Below, piece after piece: positions 20,623 to 32,081 of a stretch of DNA of 64,000 nucleotides (position 1 is its first letter; every line of letters starts with the position of its first letter). Below the pieces are notes generated by a model, which had not been told where the DNA came from, did no database searches, and saw nothing but the letters and a program-made list of their open reading frames with translations. A program made the translations under genes and the position numbers. This DNA is from Skeletonema tropicum (lineage: Eukaryota; Bacillariophyta; Thalassiosirophyceae; Thalassiosirales; Thalassiosiraceae): contig CM074133.1 in the NCBI GenBank assembly GCA_037178625.1, positions 372,001 through 436,000 of the forward strand, read 5' to 3'.

Positions 20623-22248
20623 TTATTCATCTTCTCCCTCCTCTTCCACTTCAAATGTGTGCGATGGCAACTCGAGAAAAGGGAGCACATTACTCATCAA
20701 AATGTCTGCGGGTAGGATAAGCTCGAGAGTTGTAACTACATCCTCATCTAACAAGCGACGATGCTCAGCCTTGTAGCGATTGATTTTGTCAATAACTGAT
20801 CTAATCCACCTTCGTATAACCAAGGCCTTTTCTCCCGATGCAGACGTGGAAAGTCCAGTAGCGATTGATATGTCACCTGAGTTTGCTGTCGATGCGCTTC
20901 CAGTTGCAAGATTGAGGTCCCCACTCGAAGATCCAGCGCTCGTGCCAGCAGCATCGGCAGTCTTCAAGCTGGCTGTGCCGGAGCTACCGTCATCGCTGAC
21001 TCCTGATGTGATGGTCATGATTCCACCTCCAGTTGACGAGCCCGAGCCAGCCGAGATTGTCACTGCTCCGCCCTGATTGGGTTCATCTCCTGCTTCTATG
21101 GTCATGCTACCGCCATCTGATGATTGAGAGTCACCGGCCACAAAGGTAGCAGAACCAGCATTGGCCGAACCAGAAGCGCCCGCTTCCAACGTGATGGAGC
21201 CGCCAAGTGTGTCACTGGAGCCTACCGTGAGAGCAAGGTCTCCTGCAGATGCAGACGTGGAAAGTCCAGTAGCGATTGATATGTCACCTGAGTTTGCTGT
21301 CGATGCGCTTCCAGTTGCATGATTGAGGTCCCCACTCGAAGATCCAGCGCTCGTGCCAGCAGCATCGGCAGTCTTCAAGCTGGCTGTGCCGGAGCTACCG
21401 TCATCGCTGACTCCTGATGTGATGGCCATGATTCCACCTCCAGTTGACGAGCCCGAGCCAGCCGAGATTGTCACTGCTCCGCCCTGATTGGGTCCATCTC
21501 CTGCTTCTATGGTCATTCTACCGCCAGCACCATCCCATTCAGAGCTATTGGCATTCCACTCGCCCCTAGCAGGTGCAGTGGGAAGAATCTGATTAATACT
21601 ATCAATTTCTGCATACATATCCTTTCGCCACTCCTCCAATTGTAAAGCGGCGATAGCTTCATGTATTTCTCCTTCAACTAGATCAACTTGCTCCAAATTA
21701 TCACACCCCTCAAAGACATCATCCGACGTAATCAGGCCATCTTTCAATGGGATGGTGATTCGTTCTAGAGAGGGGCAGAACCCGAATGCTCTCTTCTCAA
21801 TTCTTTCCAGCTTGTTGCCAAATTTCACGTCTGCCAGATGGTCACAACAATAGAATGCATCCTCCTCAACAAGTTCGGCAGATGGCAGGTGGATGCTCTC
21901 CAAAAATGCACAGTCAAAGAATGCTTTTTCACCTATTCTTTCCAGCTTGTCACATTCGATATGCATCAAATCGTAACAGCAATCGAATGCCCTATACCCA
22001 GCAATTTTAACGCCCGGCATGATCACTCGTCGCAAGGAATAGCAATAAACGAACGCCTTTTTTTCAATCCTTTCGACTTTATCATGACAAATGACTTCCA
22101 TGATATTAGGATGCTCATAGAATGCACTGTTACGAACGAATGTGGTAAATTCATCCACGATGATAAGATTTACATCATCAGGAACATATTCGTCCTCTTC
22201 GCCCCTGTAGAGGTATTTAACGTATTTATTATCGCCCACGTCCGACAT
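20623..22248 (-). CDS. LRR_5 protein with inserted Gly/Ser/Thr repeat domain
   Basis: The 541-residue frame starts at ATG 22248 (MSDVGDNKYVKYLYRGEEDE) and matches the 317-residue LRR paralogue in its first 230 residues. There are about seven LRR_5 units with A-F-x-x-C. At the position where the paralogue has EWDDNILAYTAGEKA, this protein has a foreign block at about residues 237-470, then returns to GEKALVIRRWIRSVIDKIN and the shared C-terminus. The block is built of GG-x-MTIEAGD, GGAVTISAGSGSSTGG, SGTASLKTADAAG and SGDISIATGLSTS units. Their 9-14 residue spacing suggests a beta-solenoid. The last part of the block is a 93-residue repeat of the first. The shared acidic tail is shortened. The partner and role are unknown. 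The frame is open throughout, which argues that the chimera is, or recently was, expressed. Confidence 0.85.
   Translation of the reverse strand: MSDVGDNKYVKYLYRGEEDEYVPDDVNLIIVDEFTTFVRNSAFYEHPNIMEVICHDKVERIEKKAFVYCYSLRRVIMPGVKIAGYRAFDCCYDLMHIECDKLERIGEKAFFDCAFLESIHLPSAELVEEDAFYCCDHLADVKFGNKLERIEKRAFGFCPSLERITIPLKDGLITSDDVFEGCDNLEQVDLVEGEIHEAIAALQLEEWRKDMYAEIDSINQILPTAPARGEWNANSSEWDGAGGRMTIEAGDGPNQGGAVTISAGSGSSTGGGIMAITSGVSDDGSSGTASLKTADAAGTSAGSSSGDLNHATGSASTANSGDISIATGLSTSASAGDLALTVGSSDTLGGSITLEAGASGSANAGSATFVAGDSQSSDGGSMTIEAGDEPNQGGAVTISAGSGSSTGGGIMTITSGVSDDGSSGTASLKTADAAGTSAGSSSGDLNLATGSASTANSGDISIATGLSTSASGEKALVIRRWIRSVIDKINRYKAEHRRLLDEDVVTTLELILPADILMSNVLPFLELPSHTFEVEEEGEDE
20837..21527 (-). 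repeat. Internal 411-bp period duplication in the inserted domain
   Basis: Bases 20837-21116 recur at 21248-21527 with only a few changes (for example the codons for LNLATG versus LNHATG). The shift is 411 bp, or 137 codons, so the frame is kept. It encodes one and two-thirds copies of the Gly/Ser/Thr block. Confidence 0.95.
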
Positions 22249-22283
22249 GATGAAGCAGTAGCAGCAATAACATTACAGTCTTC

Positions 22284-22679
22284 TCACTTTATATGGCTAC
22301 GGCTTGCAAATGGATGCATCACGTCGAGGATGGCATGGTGCCATCTATCAGCATCTATCGAGGGAGGAGTTCGTGTTTTGGAGCGGCGCGCCATTTTTTG
22401 CACACTTTCTGGGTTTGACCACAGCACACAAATATAAGACACTTCCAAGGGTAAATAAATAGGGTATGTCACATGGAATGTGACGCTTACCGTCTCGGGG
22501 GCAAACTCAACGCAATCTTCCGCTCGGCCAATAACAATAACAATAACAATAACAACATGACAATCAACCATCCTTCCATCCACCATCGCCATGACAATTA
22601 ATGTGTAGTCATTGTGGATCCACTGCTCATTCCACCACCATCATTCCCTCGGTGGTGGCGGTGGTGGTGGAATGACATA
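22284..22679. other. Intergenic with microsatellites
   Basis: An (AATAAC)n run lies at about 22528-22553, and a (GGT)n-rich block at about 22650-22670. There is no gene. Similarity to the UGDH array starts near 22680. Confidence 0.6.
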
Positions 22680-23407
22680 ATAATTAACGGCGGCGGCGGT
22701 GGAATGATAATTGAGCCATCAAACGAGTGAGCCGTCATTGTTGAACGTAATGTTGATATTGATGGCATTGGTGAATGTTCATTCTGTTCATTTTGGCGAC
22801 ATTTCGAAAATCTGGTGTGGACTTATATTGGCGCTGGGGATGACTTTCTAGACCTCTCTCGATTTGAGTCGATAAAGAAAGGGTCGATATTTGACCTTAC
22901 AACTACAACCAATCGATAGAGCGCAATGAGAGGATTCTAAATCACCACTCATCGCATTGATGCGACCAATACAACACAAGTTATCGAGGAATAGATGAAT
23001 TTAATTTGGATGGAATTGAGTATTGCGTAAGAGTTAGTTTGGAAATACAATATACTCTCCCAAGGATCAAAATGTCATCCAACGCATCTCATTCTCTCAT
23101 CTCATCTCATCCAATTACCGCATGAAGTGGCTTCTCCTCATCACTATCATTCTTACTTCCACCTCCAGCCAGCAACACCAGTCGTCTTTCATATCCTAAC
23201 AAAGAATGAATAATTCATTCAAGTATTACCTATTGAGATGAATTATCCATTAAAAAGTTATTGCGTGCATCTTTACACATTTATCTAGATAAAATACCCC
23301 CCAAGTTTCCCCAATATCATTGAAGTACATCCCCATCATCATAACATTATTCACTTATCAGTCCCCCCAACTCAGTAACTAAACAAAAGTACTACCTCCC
23401 TTCTTTT

Positions 23408-24694
23408 TTAAAGGTCGGAAAACTTGTTAGGATCAGGCTTTCCAATCGCATGCACCTCAAATCCAATCTCTCTCAACTTGGCATGATCCAAAATATTACG
23501 CCCATCAAACACAAATGCAGGCTTTGCCATACCCTTGTAAATACGCTCAAAGTCCAACGTCTTGAATTCATCCCACTCCGTCAACACGGCAAAGGCATGA
23601 GCACCATCACAAGCACTGTAGGCATCAGGAGAGGTAGTCACAGCCTTCTCTAATCCAGGATGTGTCTTTTCACTCATACCACAGGTATAATCCATTTCAA
23701 TCCACATATCCTCACGACTAACTTGAGGATCATAGACATGAATCTTGGCTTGTTCCAATACCAAATCCCTCACAACAAACATGGAGGGTGTCTCACGTAC
23801 ATCCCCCGTGTCCTTCTTGAAGGCATATCCCAAGATGGCAATCTTCTTGCCGGTAACAGTGTTGAACATACTGGAGACCATCTTTTCAGTGAATCGCTTC
23901 TTTTGGTAATCGTTCATGACGATGACTTGATTCCAATACTCGGCGCATTCATGCAAGCCATAAGTTTCACACAAGTAAACCAAGTTGAGAATATCCTTTT
24001 GGAAGCACGATCCTCCAAAGCCAATGGAGGAATTGAGGAACCGACGTCCAATACGTTGATCAATCCCCACAGCACGGGATATTTCACTAACATCCGCCCC
24101 AGTCGCCTCACACAGGGCCGAAATGGAGTTGATACTCGACACCCTCTGCGCCAAGAAGGCATTGGCCACCAACTTACTCAACTCACTGGACCACAAGTTG
24201 GTCGTCAAAATCTGCTCCCGTGGCACCCAATTGGCATACACACTCACCAATGTCTCCGCAGCCTTGATCCCATCCTCATCCTGCACACCCCCAATCAACA
24301 CACGGTCCGGCGCCTTTAAATCGTCCATGGCTGTCCCCTCGGCCAAAAACTCTGGGTTGCTCAACACCTGGAACTTGAGGCCCTTGTCATTACACTCCAA
24401 TACACGTCGGACCGCCTGGGCCGTACGCACCGGCACCGTCGACTTCTCCACGACAATCTTTCCCGATTCGCTCACCTCGGCAATCTTACGGGCGCACAGT
24501 TCACAATTCTTAATGTTGGCAGCGCGACCGGCCCCGATCCCCATGGTCTTGGTGGGGGTGTTGACACTAATGAAGACAATGTCGGCACGTCTGATCTCTC
24601 CGTCAATGTCGGTGGAGAAGAAGAGGTTGCGGCCGCGGCATTCGGAGACGACTTCGGGAAGGCCCGGTTCGTAGATGGGGAGGGAGTCGGAGTT
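23408..24694 (-). pseudogene. UGDH, 5'-truncated copy 1
   Basis: The frame is open from Asn47 of the full-length numbering to the normal stop, including the catalytic [10 protein letters not shown] segment. Exon 1 and the first 16 codons of exon 2 are missing, so the Rossmann G-x-G-x-x-G is absent. Directly upstream, in frame, are TGA TGA TTG, so no ATG precedes the conserved part. The first in-frame Met is about 50 residues further in. It differs from the other copies by one residue (EIRRAD instead of EIKRAD). Its 5' sequence of the array is incomplete, so this is the left edge of the array. Confidence 0.9.
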
Positions 24695-24697
24695 CAA

Positions 24698-27228
24698 TCA
24701 TCATATCCATCCATAACTTGACCCCTCCCTGTCGGATTGAGACGATTCGACCAGTATTCGAAAGCTCTCAGTGCGCTCTATCGATCGGTTGTAGTTTAGA
24801 TGCCAAATATCGATCTTTTGTCAATCGACTCAACTAAATCGGCCCCTAGAATCCTTACGTCGAGCTCCAAATCGACATACCAACTTCGGATTTTCAAAAA
24901 CGAAGTAGATAACAATGATACCACTATTCGAATCCTCTTCTCAAGCGCTATCAATTACCGCAATAAACACTGCTCGGCCTCCCTGCGGTCGCCCTCACTA
25001 AATACACTACTTTTAAAGCAGCGTCGTCCAAGATAATTGATATGGTCGAAAATCAAATCCACTCATCGGCGATATTATAATATTCACTGCTCGGGCAAAG
25101 CCCTCGCACAATACACTTCTCATAGATCAGCGCCGTCAATGATAATAGTTACGACGAAAATCCCAAAAAGCGACCACTTCCATCTGCGCAACATGACAAT
25201 AGTTACGGACGCATCCAAACGCTGCGCTGAAGAACGAAGCATAGATCAGGTAAGATCCATGATAATAGTTACGAGCTCAGGTAATAATAGACGCAGCTCG
25301 GAACGCTTCGCTGAAGACACTTGTAGAACATCAGTTTAACATGATAGGTTGGCACGGAGTGGAGTAAATAATGAATAATGATTGTTAGTTGTTAGGAGCA
25401 GTAAGTAGGTGCTACTACTTCTTGCCATTGTGCTTAGCTTCGTCTTCGCTTCGTTGAGGTTCGGGCGTTTCGTGTAGCACGGAACGTCTCATTCCCTTAG
25501 ACGATCACTCACTTCTCACCATCTTTATCCTTGTTATGTATCCTTACCATGTAATTATATTATTAGTTGATGTTATCGCAGTAGTACTGATTAGTCTGTA
25601 TATTACGTAATCATTAACGTAGTGTGAGAAACGAATCGCGGGTGGGTGGTGTGTGGTTCAAAAAGTGAGAAGCTGTCAATGTCTCACCATCACAACCCCG
25701 AACCCGAACCTCGATCAACGAACCAACACATACACCAGGACATCCGATCCTTCTGCTATAGTATCATCGTGCCAACCAATCATTGACGGTACAGCATTAG
25801 TGGAAGTGTCTTCAGCGCAGCGTTCTGGGTCGGGGTGGATCTTACATCGTGCCAACTGTCTGGATCATACTATCTCAAGCGGTCGCTTTTTGAGATCTTC
25901 GACGCACCAACTGTCTGGATGGGGCTGATCGTCTACGACTGTATTATTTGGCGAGGGCCCCTGCCCGAGCACTGTTTAGAACTTGGATCACGCCGTCCCT
26001 AGTGGAAGTGTGTTATTGGATACGCTCGTACCAACTGTCTGGAGCCCGCCGCATTAAAGTGGTCGCTGTTTCGCGATCGCGAGGGCCTTGCCCGAGCAGT
26101 GATTACAGTTTGATGGTAATAATCGATGCAGCTTGAGAAGACGATTCGAATGGGTGTCAAGTTGCCAAATTTGATTATTTAGACCTCGGCGGTGACATTC
26201 TGGCTGTCAAGCCGGATTACCAATCCACCACCACCGACACATCCACCATCGAGCCGAGTGAAACAATCGTGGTGTCGGTGGTGGATGTGACAAAGTGGAT
26301 TTGATGGCGAGTGAGCCGCAGGCGAAGGAGCTGATGGCTGATGGACTATTATGAGCGAAGGAGCCGCAAGGCCTCACCTGTCTTTAGTCATGGTATTCCA
26401 CCACCGCCACATCGAACATCGACAAAAACAACATTGCCGGAAAGCGAGTGAGCCGTAGGCGAAAGAGCTGACGGAACGTATTATGAACGGCGGCGGCGGT
26501 GGAATGATTATTGTGGATGGAAGCGAGTGAGCCATCAAACGAGTGAGCCGCCAGGCAAAGGAGCTGTCATTGTTGAACGTAATGTTGATATTGATGGCAT
26601 TATATTGGTGAATGTTCATTCTGTTCATTTTGGCGACATTTCGAAAATCTGGTGTGGACTTTCACTTGGCGCTGGGGATGACTTTCTCTAGACCCCTCTC
26701 GAGTTGAGTCGAGAAAGAACGGGTCGATATTTGGTCTTGATATTACAACTACAACCAATCGATAGAGCTCGACGAGGGGATTCTAAATCACCACTCATCG
26801 CCATGATACAACCACTACAACAGAAGAACAAGTTATCGAGGAATAGATGAATTAATTGGAATGGAATTGAGTATTGCGTAAGAGTTAGTTTGGAAATACA
26901 ATATACTCTCCCAAGGATCAAAATGTCATCCAACGCATCTCATTCTCTCATCTCATCTCATCCAATTACCGCATGAAGTGGCTTCTCCTCATCACTATCA
27001 TTCTTACTTCCACCTCCAGCCAGCAACACCTACCAGTCTTTCATATCCCACTAAAGATATAACTCATTAAATTATTATACTCAAGTAATACCTATTGAGA
27101 TAAATAAAAAGTTATTGCGTGCATCTTTACACATTTATCTACTCTACGATACCCCCCAAGTTTCCCCAATATCATTTAAGTACATCCCCATTCATTCCCC
27201 CCTCCCGAGTAACTACCTCCCTTCTTTT
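24698..27228. repeat. UGDH array spacer, longest version
   Basis: The spacer starts at the common junction (CAATCATCATATCCATCC). It contains three copies of TGATAATAGTTACG (about 25139, 25195, 25259) and three of CCAACTGTCTGGA (about 25857, 25908, 26031). Motifs like GAGTGAGCCGCAGGCGAAGG recur four times between 26300 and 26570. CTCGGGCAAAGCCCTCG occurs in both orientations (25088; inverted near 25951 and 26081). About 177 bp at 25465-25640 are absent from all later spacers, where the gap is closed at a shared CGGG. Short frames here repeat from unit to unit and show no recognisable protein. Confidence 0.8.
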
Positions 27229-28515
27229 TTAAAGGTCGGAAAACTTGTTAGGATCAGGCTTTCCAATCGCATGCACCTCAAATCCAATCTCTCTCAACTT
27301 GGCATGATCCAAAATATTACGCCCATCAAACACAAATGCAGGCTTTGCCATACCCTTGTAAATACGCTCAAAGTCCAACGTCTTGAATTCATCCCACTCC
27401 GTCAACACGGCAAAGGCATGAGCACCATCACAAGCACTGTAGGCATCAGGAGAGGTAGTAACAGCCTTCTCTAATCCAGGATGTGTCTTTTCACTCATGC
27501 CACAGGTATAATCCATTTCAATCCACATATCCTCACGACTAACTTGAGGATCATAGACATGAATCTTGGCTTGTTCCAATACCAAATCCCTCACAACAAA
27601 CATGGAGGGTGTCTCACGTACATCCCCCGTGTCCTTCTTGAAGGCATATCCCAAGATGGCAATCTTCTTGCCGGTAACAGTGTTGAACATACTGGAGACC
27701 ATCTTTTCAGTGAATCGCTTCTTTTGGTAATCGTTCATGACGATGACTTGATTCCAATACTCGGCGCATTCATGCAAGCCATAAGTTTCACACAAGTAAA
27801 CCAAGTTGAGAATATCCTTTTGGAAGCACGATCCTCCAAAGCCAATGGAGGAATTGAGGAACCGACGTCCAATACGTTGATCAATCCCCACAGCACGGGA
27901 TATTTCACTAACATCCGCCCCAGTCGCCTCACACAGGGCCGAAATGGAGTTGATACTCGACACCCTCTGCGCCAAGAAGGCATTGGCCACCAACTTACTC
28001 AACTCACTGGACCACAAGTTGGTCGTCAAAATCTGCTCCCGTGGCACCCAATTGGCATACACACTCACCAATGTCTCCGCAGCCTTGATCCCATCCTCAT
28101 CCTGCACACCCCCAATCAACACACGGTCCGGCGCCTTTAAATCGTCCATGGCTGTCCCCTCGGCCAAAAACTCTGGGTTGCTCAACACCTGGAACTTGAG
28201 GCCCTTGTCATTACACTCCAATACACGTCGGACCGCCTGGGCCGTACGCACCGGCACCGTCGACTTCTCCACGACAATCTTTCCCGATTCGCTCACCTCG
28301 GCAATCTTACGGGCGCACAGTTCACAATTCTTAATGTTGGCAGCGCGACCGGCCCCGATCCCCATGGTCTTGGTGGGGGTGTTGACACTAATGAAGACAA
28401 TGTCGGCACGTTTGATCTCTCCGTCAATGTCGGTGGAGAAGAAGAGGTTGCGGCCGCGGCATTCGGAGACGACTTCGGGAAGGCCCGGTTCGTAGATGGG
28501 GAGGGAGTCGGAGTT
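27229..28515 (-). pseudogene. UGDH, 5'-truncated copy 2
   Basis: It is open over the same span as copy 1 with EIKRAD. It has silent differences near the 3' end (for example GTAGTAACAG and CTCATGCCAC on the plus strand). Its 3' flank is the version shared with the full-length gene (CCCACTAAAGATATAACTC), not that of copies 3-9. Confidence 0.9.
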
Positions 28516-30794
28516 CAATCATCATATCCATCCATAACTTGACCCCTCCCTGTCGGATTGAGACGATTCGACCAGTATTCGAAAGCTCTCAGTGCGCTCT
28601 ATCGATCGGTTGTAGTTTAGATGCCAAATATCGATCTTTTGTCAATCGACTCAACTAAATCGGCCCCTAGAATCCTTACGTCGAGCTCCAAATCGACATA
28701 CCAACTTCGGATTTTCAAAAACGAAGTAGATAACAATGATACCACTATTCGAATCCTCTTCTCAAGCGCTATCAATTACCGCAATAAACACTGCTCGGCC
28801 TCCCTGCGGTCGCCCTCACTAAATACACTACTTTTAAAGCAGCGTCGTCCAAGATAATTGATATGGTCGAAAATCAAATCCACTCATCGGCGATATTATA
28901 ATATTCACTGCTCGGGCAAAGCCCTCGCACAATACACTTCTCATAGATCAGCGCCGTCAATGATAATAGTTACGACGAAAATCCCAAAAAGCGACCACTT
29001 CCATCTGCGCAACATGACAATAGTTACGGACGCATCCAAACGCTGCGCTGAAGAACGAAGCATAGATCAGGTAAGATCCATGATAATAGTTACGAGCTCA
29101 GGTAATAATAGACGCAGCTCGGAACGCTTCGCTGAAGACACTTGTAGAACATCAGTTTAACATGATAGGTTGGCACGGAGTGGAGTAAATAATGAATAAT
29201 GATTGTTAGTTGTTAGGAGCAGTAAGTAGGTGCTACTACTTCTTGCCATTGTGCTTAGCTTCGTCTTCGCTTCGTTGAGGTTCGGGTGGGTGGTGTGTGG
29301 TTCAAAAAGTGAGAAGCTGTCAATGTCTCACCATCACAACCCCGAACCCGAACCTCGATCAACGAACCAACACATACACCAGGACATCCGATCCTTCTGC
29401 TATAGTATCATCGTGCCAACCAATCATTGACGGTACAGCATTAGTGGAAGTGTCTTCAGCGCAGCGTTCTGGGTCGGGGTGGATCTTACATCGTGCCAAC
29501 TGTCTGGATCATACTATCTCAAGCGGTCGCTTTTTGAGATCTTCGACGCACCAACTGTCTGGATGGGGCTGATCGTCTACGACTGTATTATTTGGCGAGG
29601 GCCCCTGCCCGAGCACTGTTTAGAACTTGGATCACGCCGTCCCTAGTGGAAGTGTGTTATTGGATACGCTCGTACCAACTGTCTGGAGCCCGCCGCATTA
29701 AAGTGGTCGCTGTTTCGCGATCGCGAGGGCCTTGCCCGAGCAGTGATTACAGTTTGATGGTAATGATGGTAATAATCGATGCAGCTTGAGAAGACGATTC
29801 GAATGGGTGTCAAGTTGCCAAATTTGATTATTTAGACCTCGGCGGTGACATTCTGGCTGTCAAGCCGGATTACCAATCCACCACCACCGACACATCCACC
29901 ATCGAGCCGAGTGAAACAATCGTGGTGTCGGTGGTGGATGTGACAAAGTGGATTTGATGGCGAGTGAGCCGCAGGCGAAGGAGCTGATGGCTGATGGACT
30001 ATTATGAGCGAAGGAGCCGCAAGGCCTCACCTGTCTTTAGTCATGGTATTCCACCACCGCCACATCGAACATCGACAAAAACAACATTGCCGGAAAGCGA
30101 GTGAGCCGTAGGCGAAAGAGCTGACGGAACGTATTATGAACGGCGGCGGCGGTGGAATGATTATTGTGGATGGAAGCGAGTGAGCCATCAAACGAGTGAG
30201 CCGCCAGGCAAAGGAGCTGTCATTTGTTGAACGTAATGTTGATATTGATGGCATTATATTGGTGAATGTTCATTCTGTTCATTTTGGCGACATTTCGAAA
30301 ATCTGGTGTGGACTTTCACTTGGCGCTGGGGATGACTTTCTCTAGACCCCTCTCGAGTTGAGTCGAGAAAGAACGGGTCGATATTTGGTCTTGATATTAC
30401 AACTACAACCAATCGATAGAGCTCGACGAGGGGATTCTAAATCACCACTCATCGCCATGATACAACCACTACAACAGAAGTTATCGAGGAATAGATGAAT
30501 TTGGAAGGAATTGAGTATTGCAGGATCAAAATGAGATACAACGCATCTCACTCTCTCATCAACACCAGTCGTCTTTCATATCCTAACAAAGAATGAATAA
30601 TTCATTCAAGTATTACCTATTGAGATGAATTATCCATTAAAAAGTTATTGCGTGCATCTTTACACATTTATCTAGATAAAATACCCCCCAAGTTTCCCCA
30701 ATATCATTGAAGTACATCCCCATCATCATAACATTATTCACTTATCAGTCCCCCCAACTCAGTAACTAAACAAAAGTACTACCTCCCTTCTTTT

Positions 30795-32081
30795 TTAAAG
30801 GTCGGAAAACTTGTTAGGATCAGGCTTTCCAATCGCATGCACCTCAAATCCAATCTCTCTCAACTTGGCATGATCCAAAATATTACGCCCATCAAACACA
30901 AATGCAGGCTTTGCCATACCCTTGTAAATACGCTCAAAGTCCAACGTCTTGAATTCATCCCACTCCGTCAACACGGCAAAGGCATGAGCACCATCACAAG
31001 CACTGTAGGCATCAGGAGAGGTAGTCACAGCCTTCTCTAATCCAGGATGTGTCTTTTCACTCATACCACAGGTATAATCCATTTCAATCCACATATCCTC
31101 ACGACTAACTTGAGGATCATAGACATGAATCTTGGCTTGTTCCAATACCAAATCCCTCACAACAAACATGGAGGGTGTCTCACGTACATCCCCCGTGTCC
31201 TTCTTGAAGGCATATCCCAAGATGGCAATCTTCTTGCCGGTAACAGTGTTGAACATACTGGAGACCATCTTTTCAGTGAATCGCTTCTTTTGGTAATCGT
31301 TCATGACGATGACTTGATTCCAATACTCGGCGCATTCATGCAAGCCATAAGTTTCACACAAGTAAACCAAGTTGAGAATATCCTTTTGGAAGCACGATCC
31401 TCCAAAGCCAATGGAGGAATTGAGGAACCGACGTCCAATACGTTGATCAATCCCCACAGCACGGGATATTTCACTAACATCCGCCCCAGTCGCCTCACAC
31501 AGGGCCGAAATGGAGTTGATACTCGACACCCTCTGCGCCAAGAAGGCATTGGCCACCAACTTACTCAACTCACTGGACCACAAGTTGGTCGTCAAAATCT
31601 GCTCCCGTGGCACCCAATTGGCATACACACTCACCAATGTCTCCGCAGCCTTGATCCCATCCTCATCCTGCACACCCCCAATCAACACACGGTCCGGCGC
31701 CTTTAAATCGTCCATGGCTGTCCCCTCGGCCAAAAACTCTGGGTTGCTCAACACCTGGAACTTGAGGCCCTTGTCATTACACTCCAATACACGTCGGACC
31801 GCCTGGGCCGTACGCACCGGCACCGTCGACTTCTCCACGACAATCTTTCCCGATTCGCTCACCTCGGCAATCTTACGGGCGCACAGTTCACAATTCTTAA
31901 TGTTGGCAGCGCGACCGGCCCCGATCCCCATGGTCTTGGTGGGGGTGTTGACACTAATGAAGACAATGTCGGCACGTTTGATCTCTCCGTCAATGTCGGT
32001 GGAGAAGAAGAGGTTGCGGCCGCGGCATTCGGAGACGACTTCGGGAAGGCCCGGTTCGTAGATGGGGAGGGAGTCGGAGTT
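30795..32081 (-). pseudogene. UGDH, 5'-truncated copy 3
   Basis: The frame is intact and the 3' flank is the short type (CATATCCTAACAAAGAATG). The following spacer has small insertions relative to the consensus, such as three extra G in CTCGGGGGGCAAAG near 32478 and an extra G in GTTACGGAGCTC near 32661. These look like homopolymer errors. Confidence 0.9.

Noticed and set aside
23660..24319. Open frames of 219 and 183 codons on the plus strand inside every UGDH copy
   Set aside because: They lie antisense to the conserved UGDH frame and repeat with it; openness follows from the codon use of the true gene.
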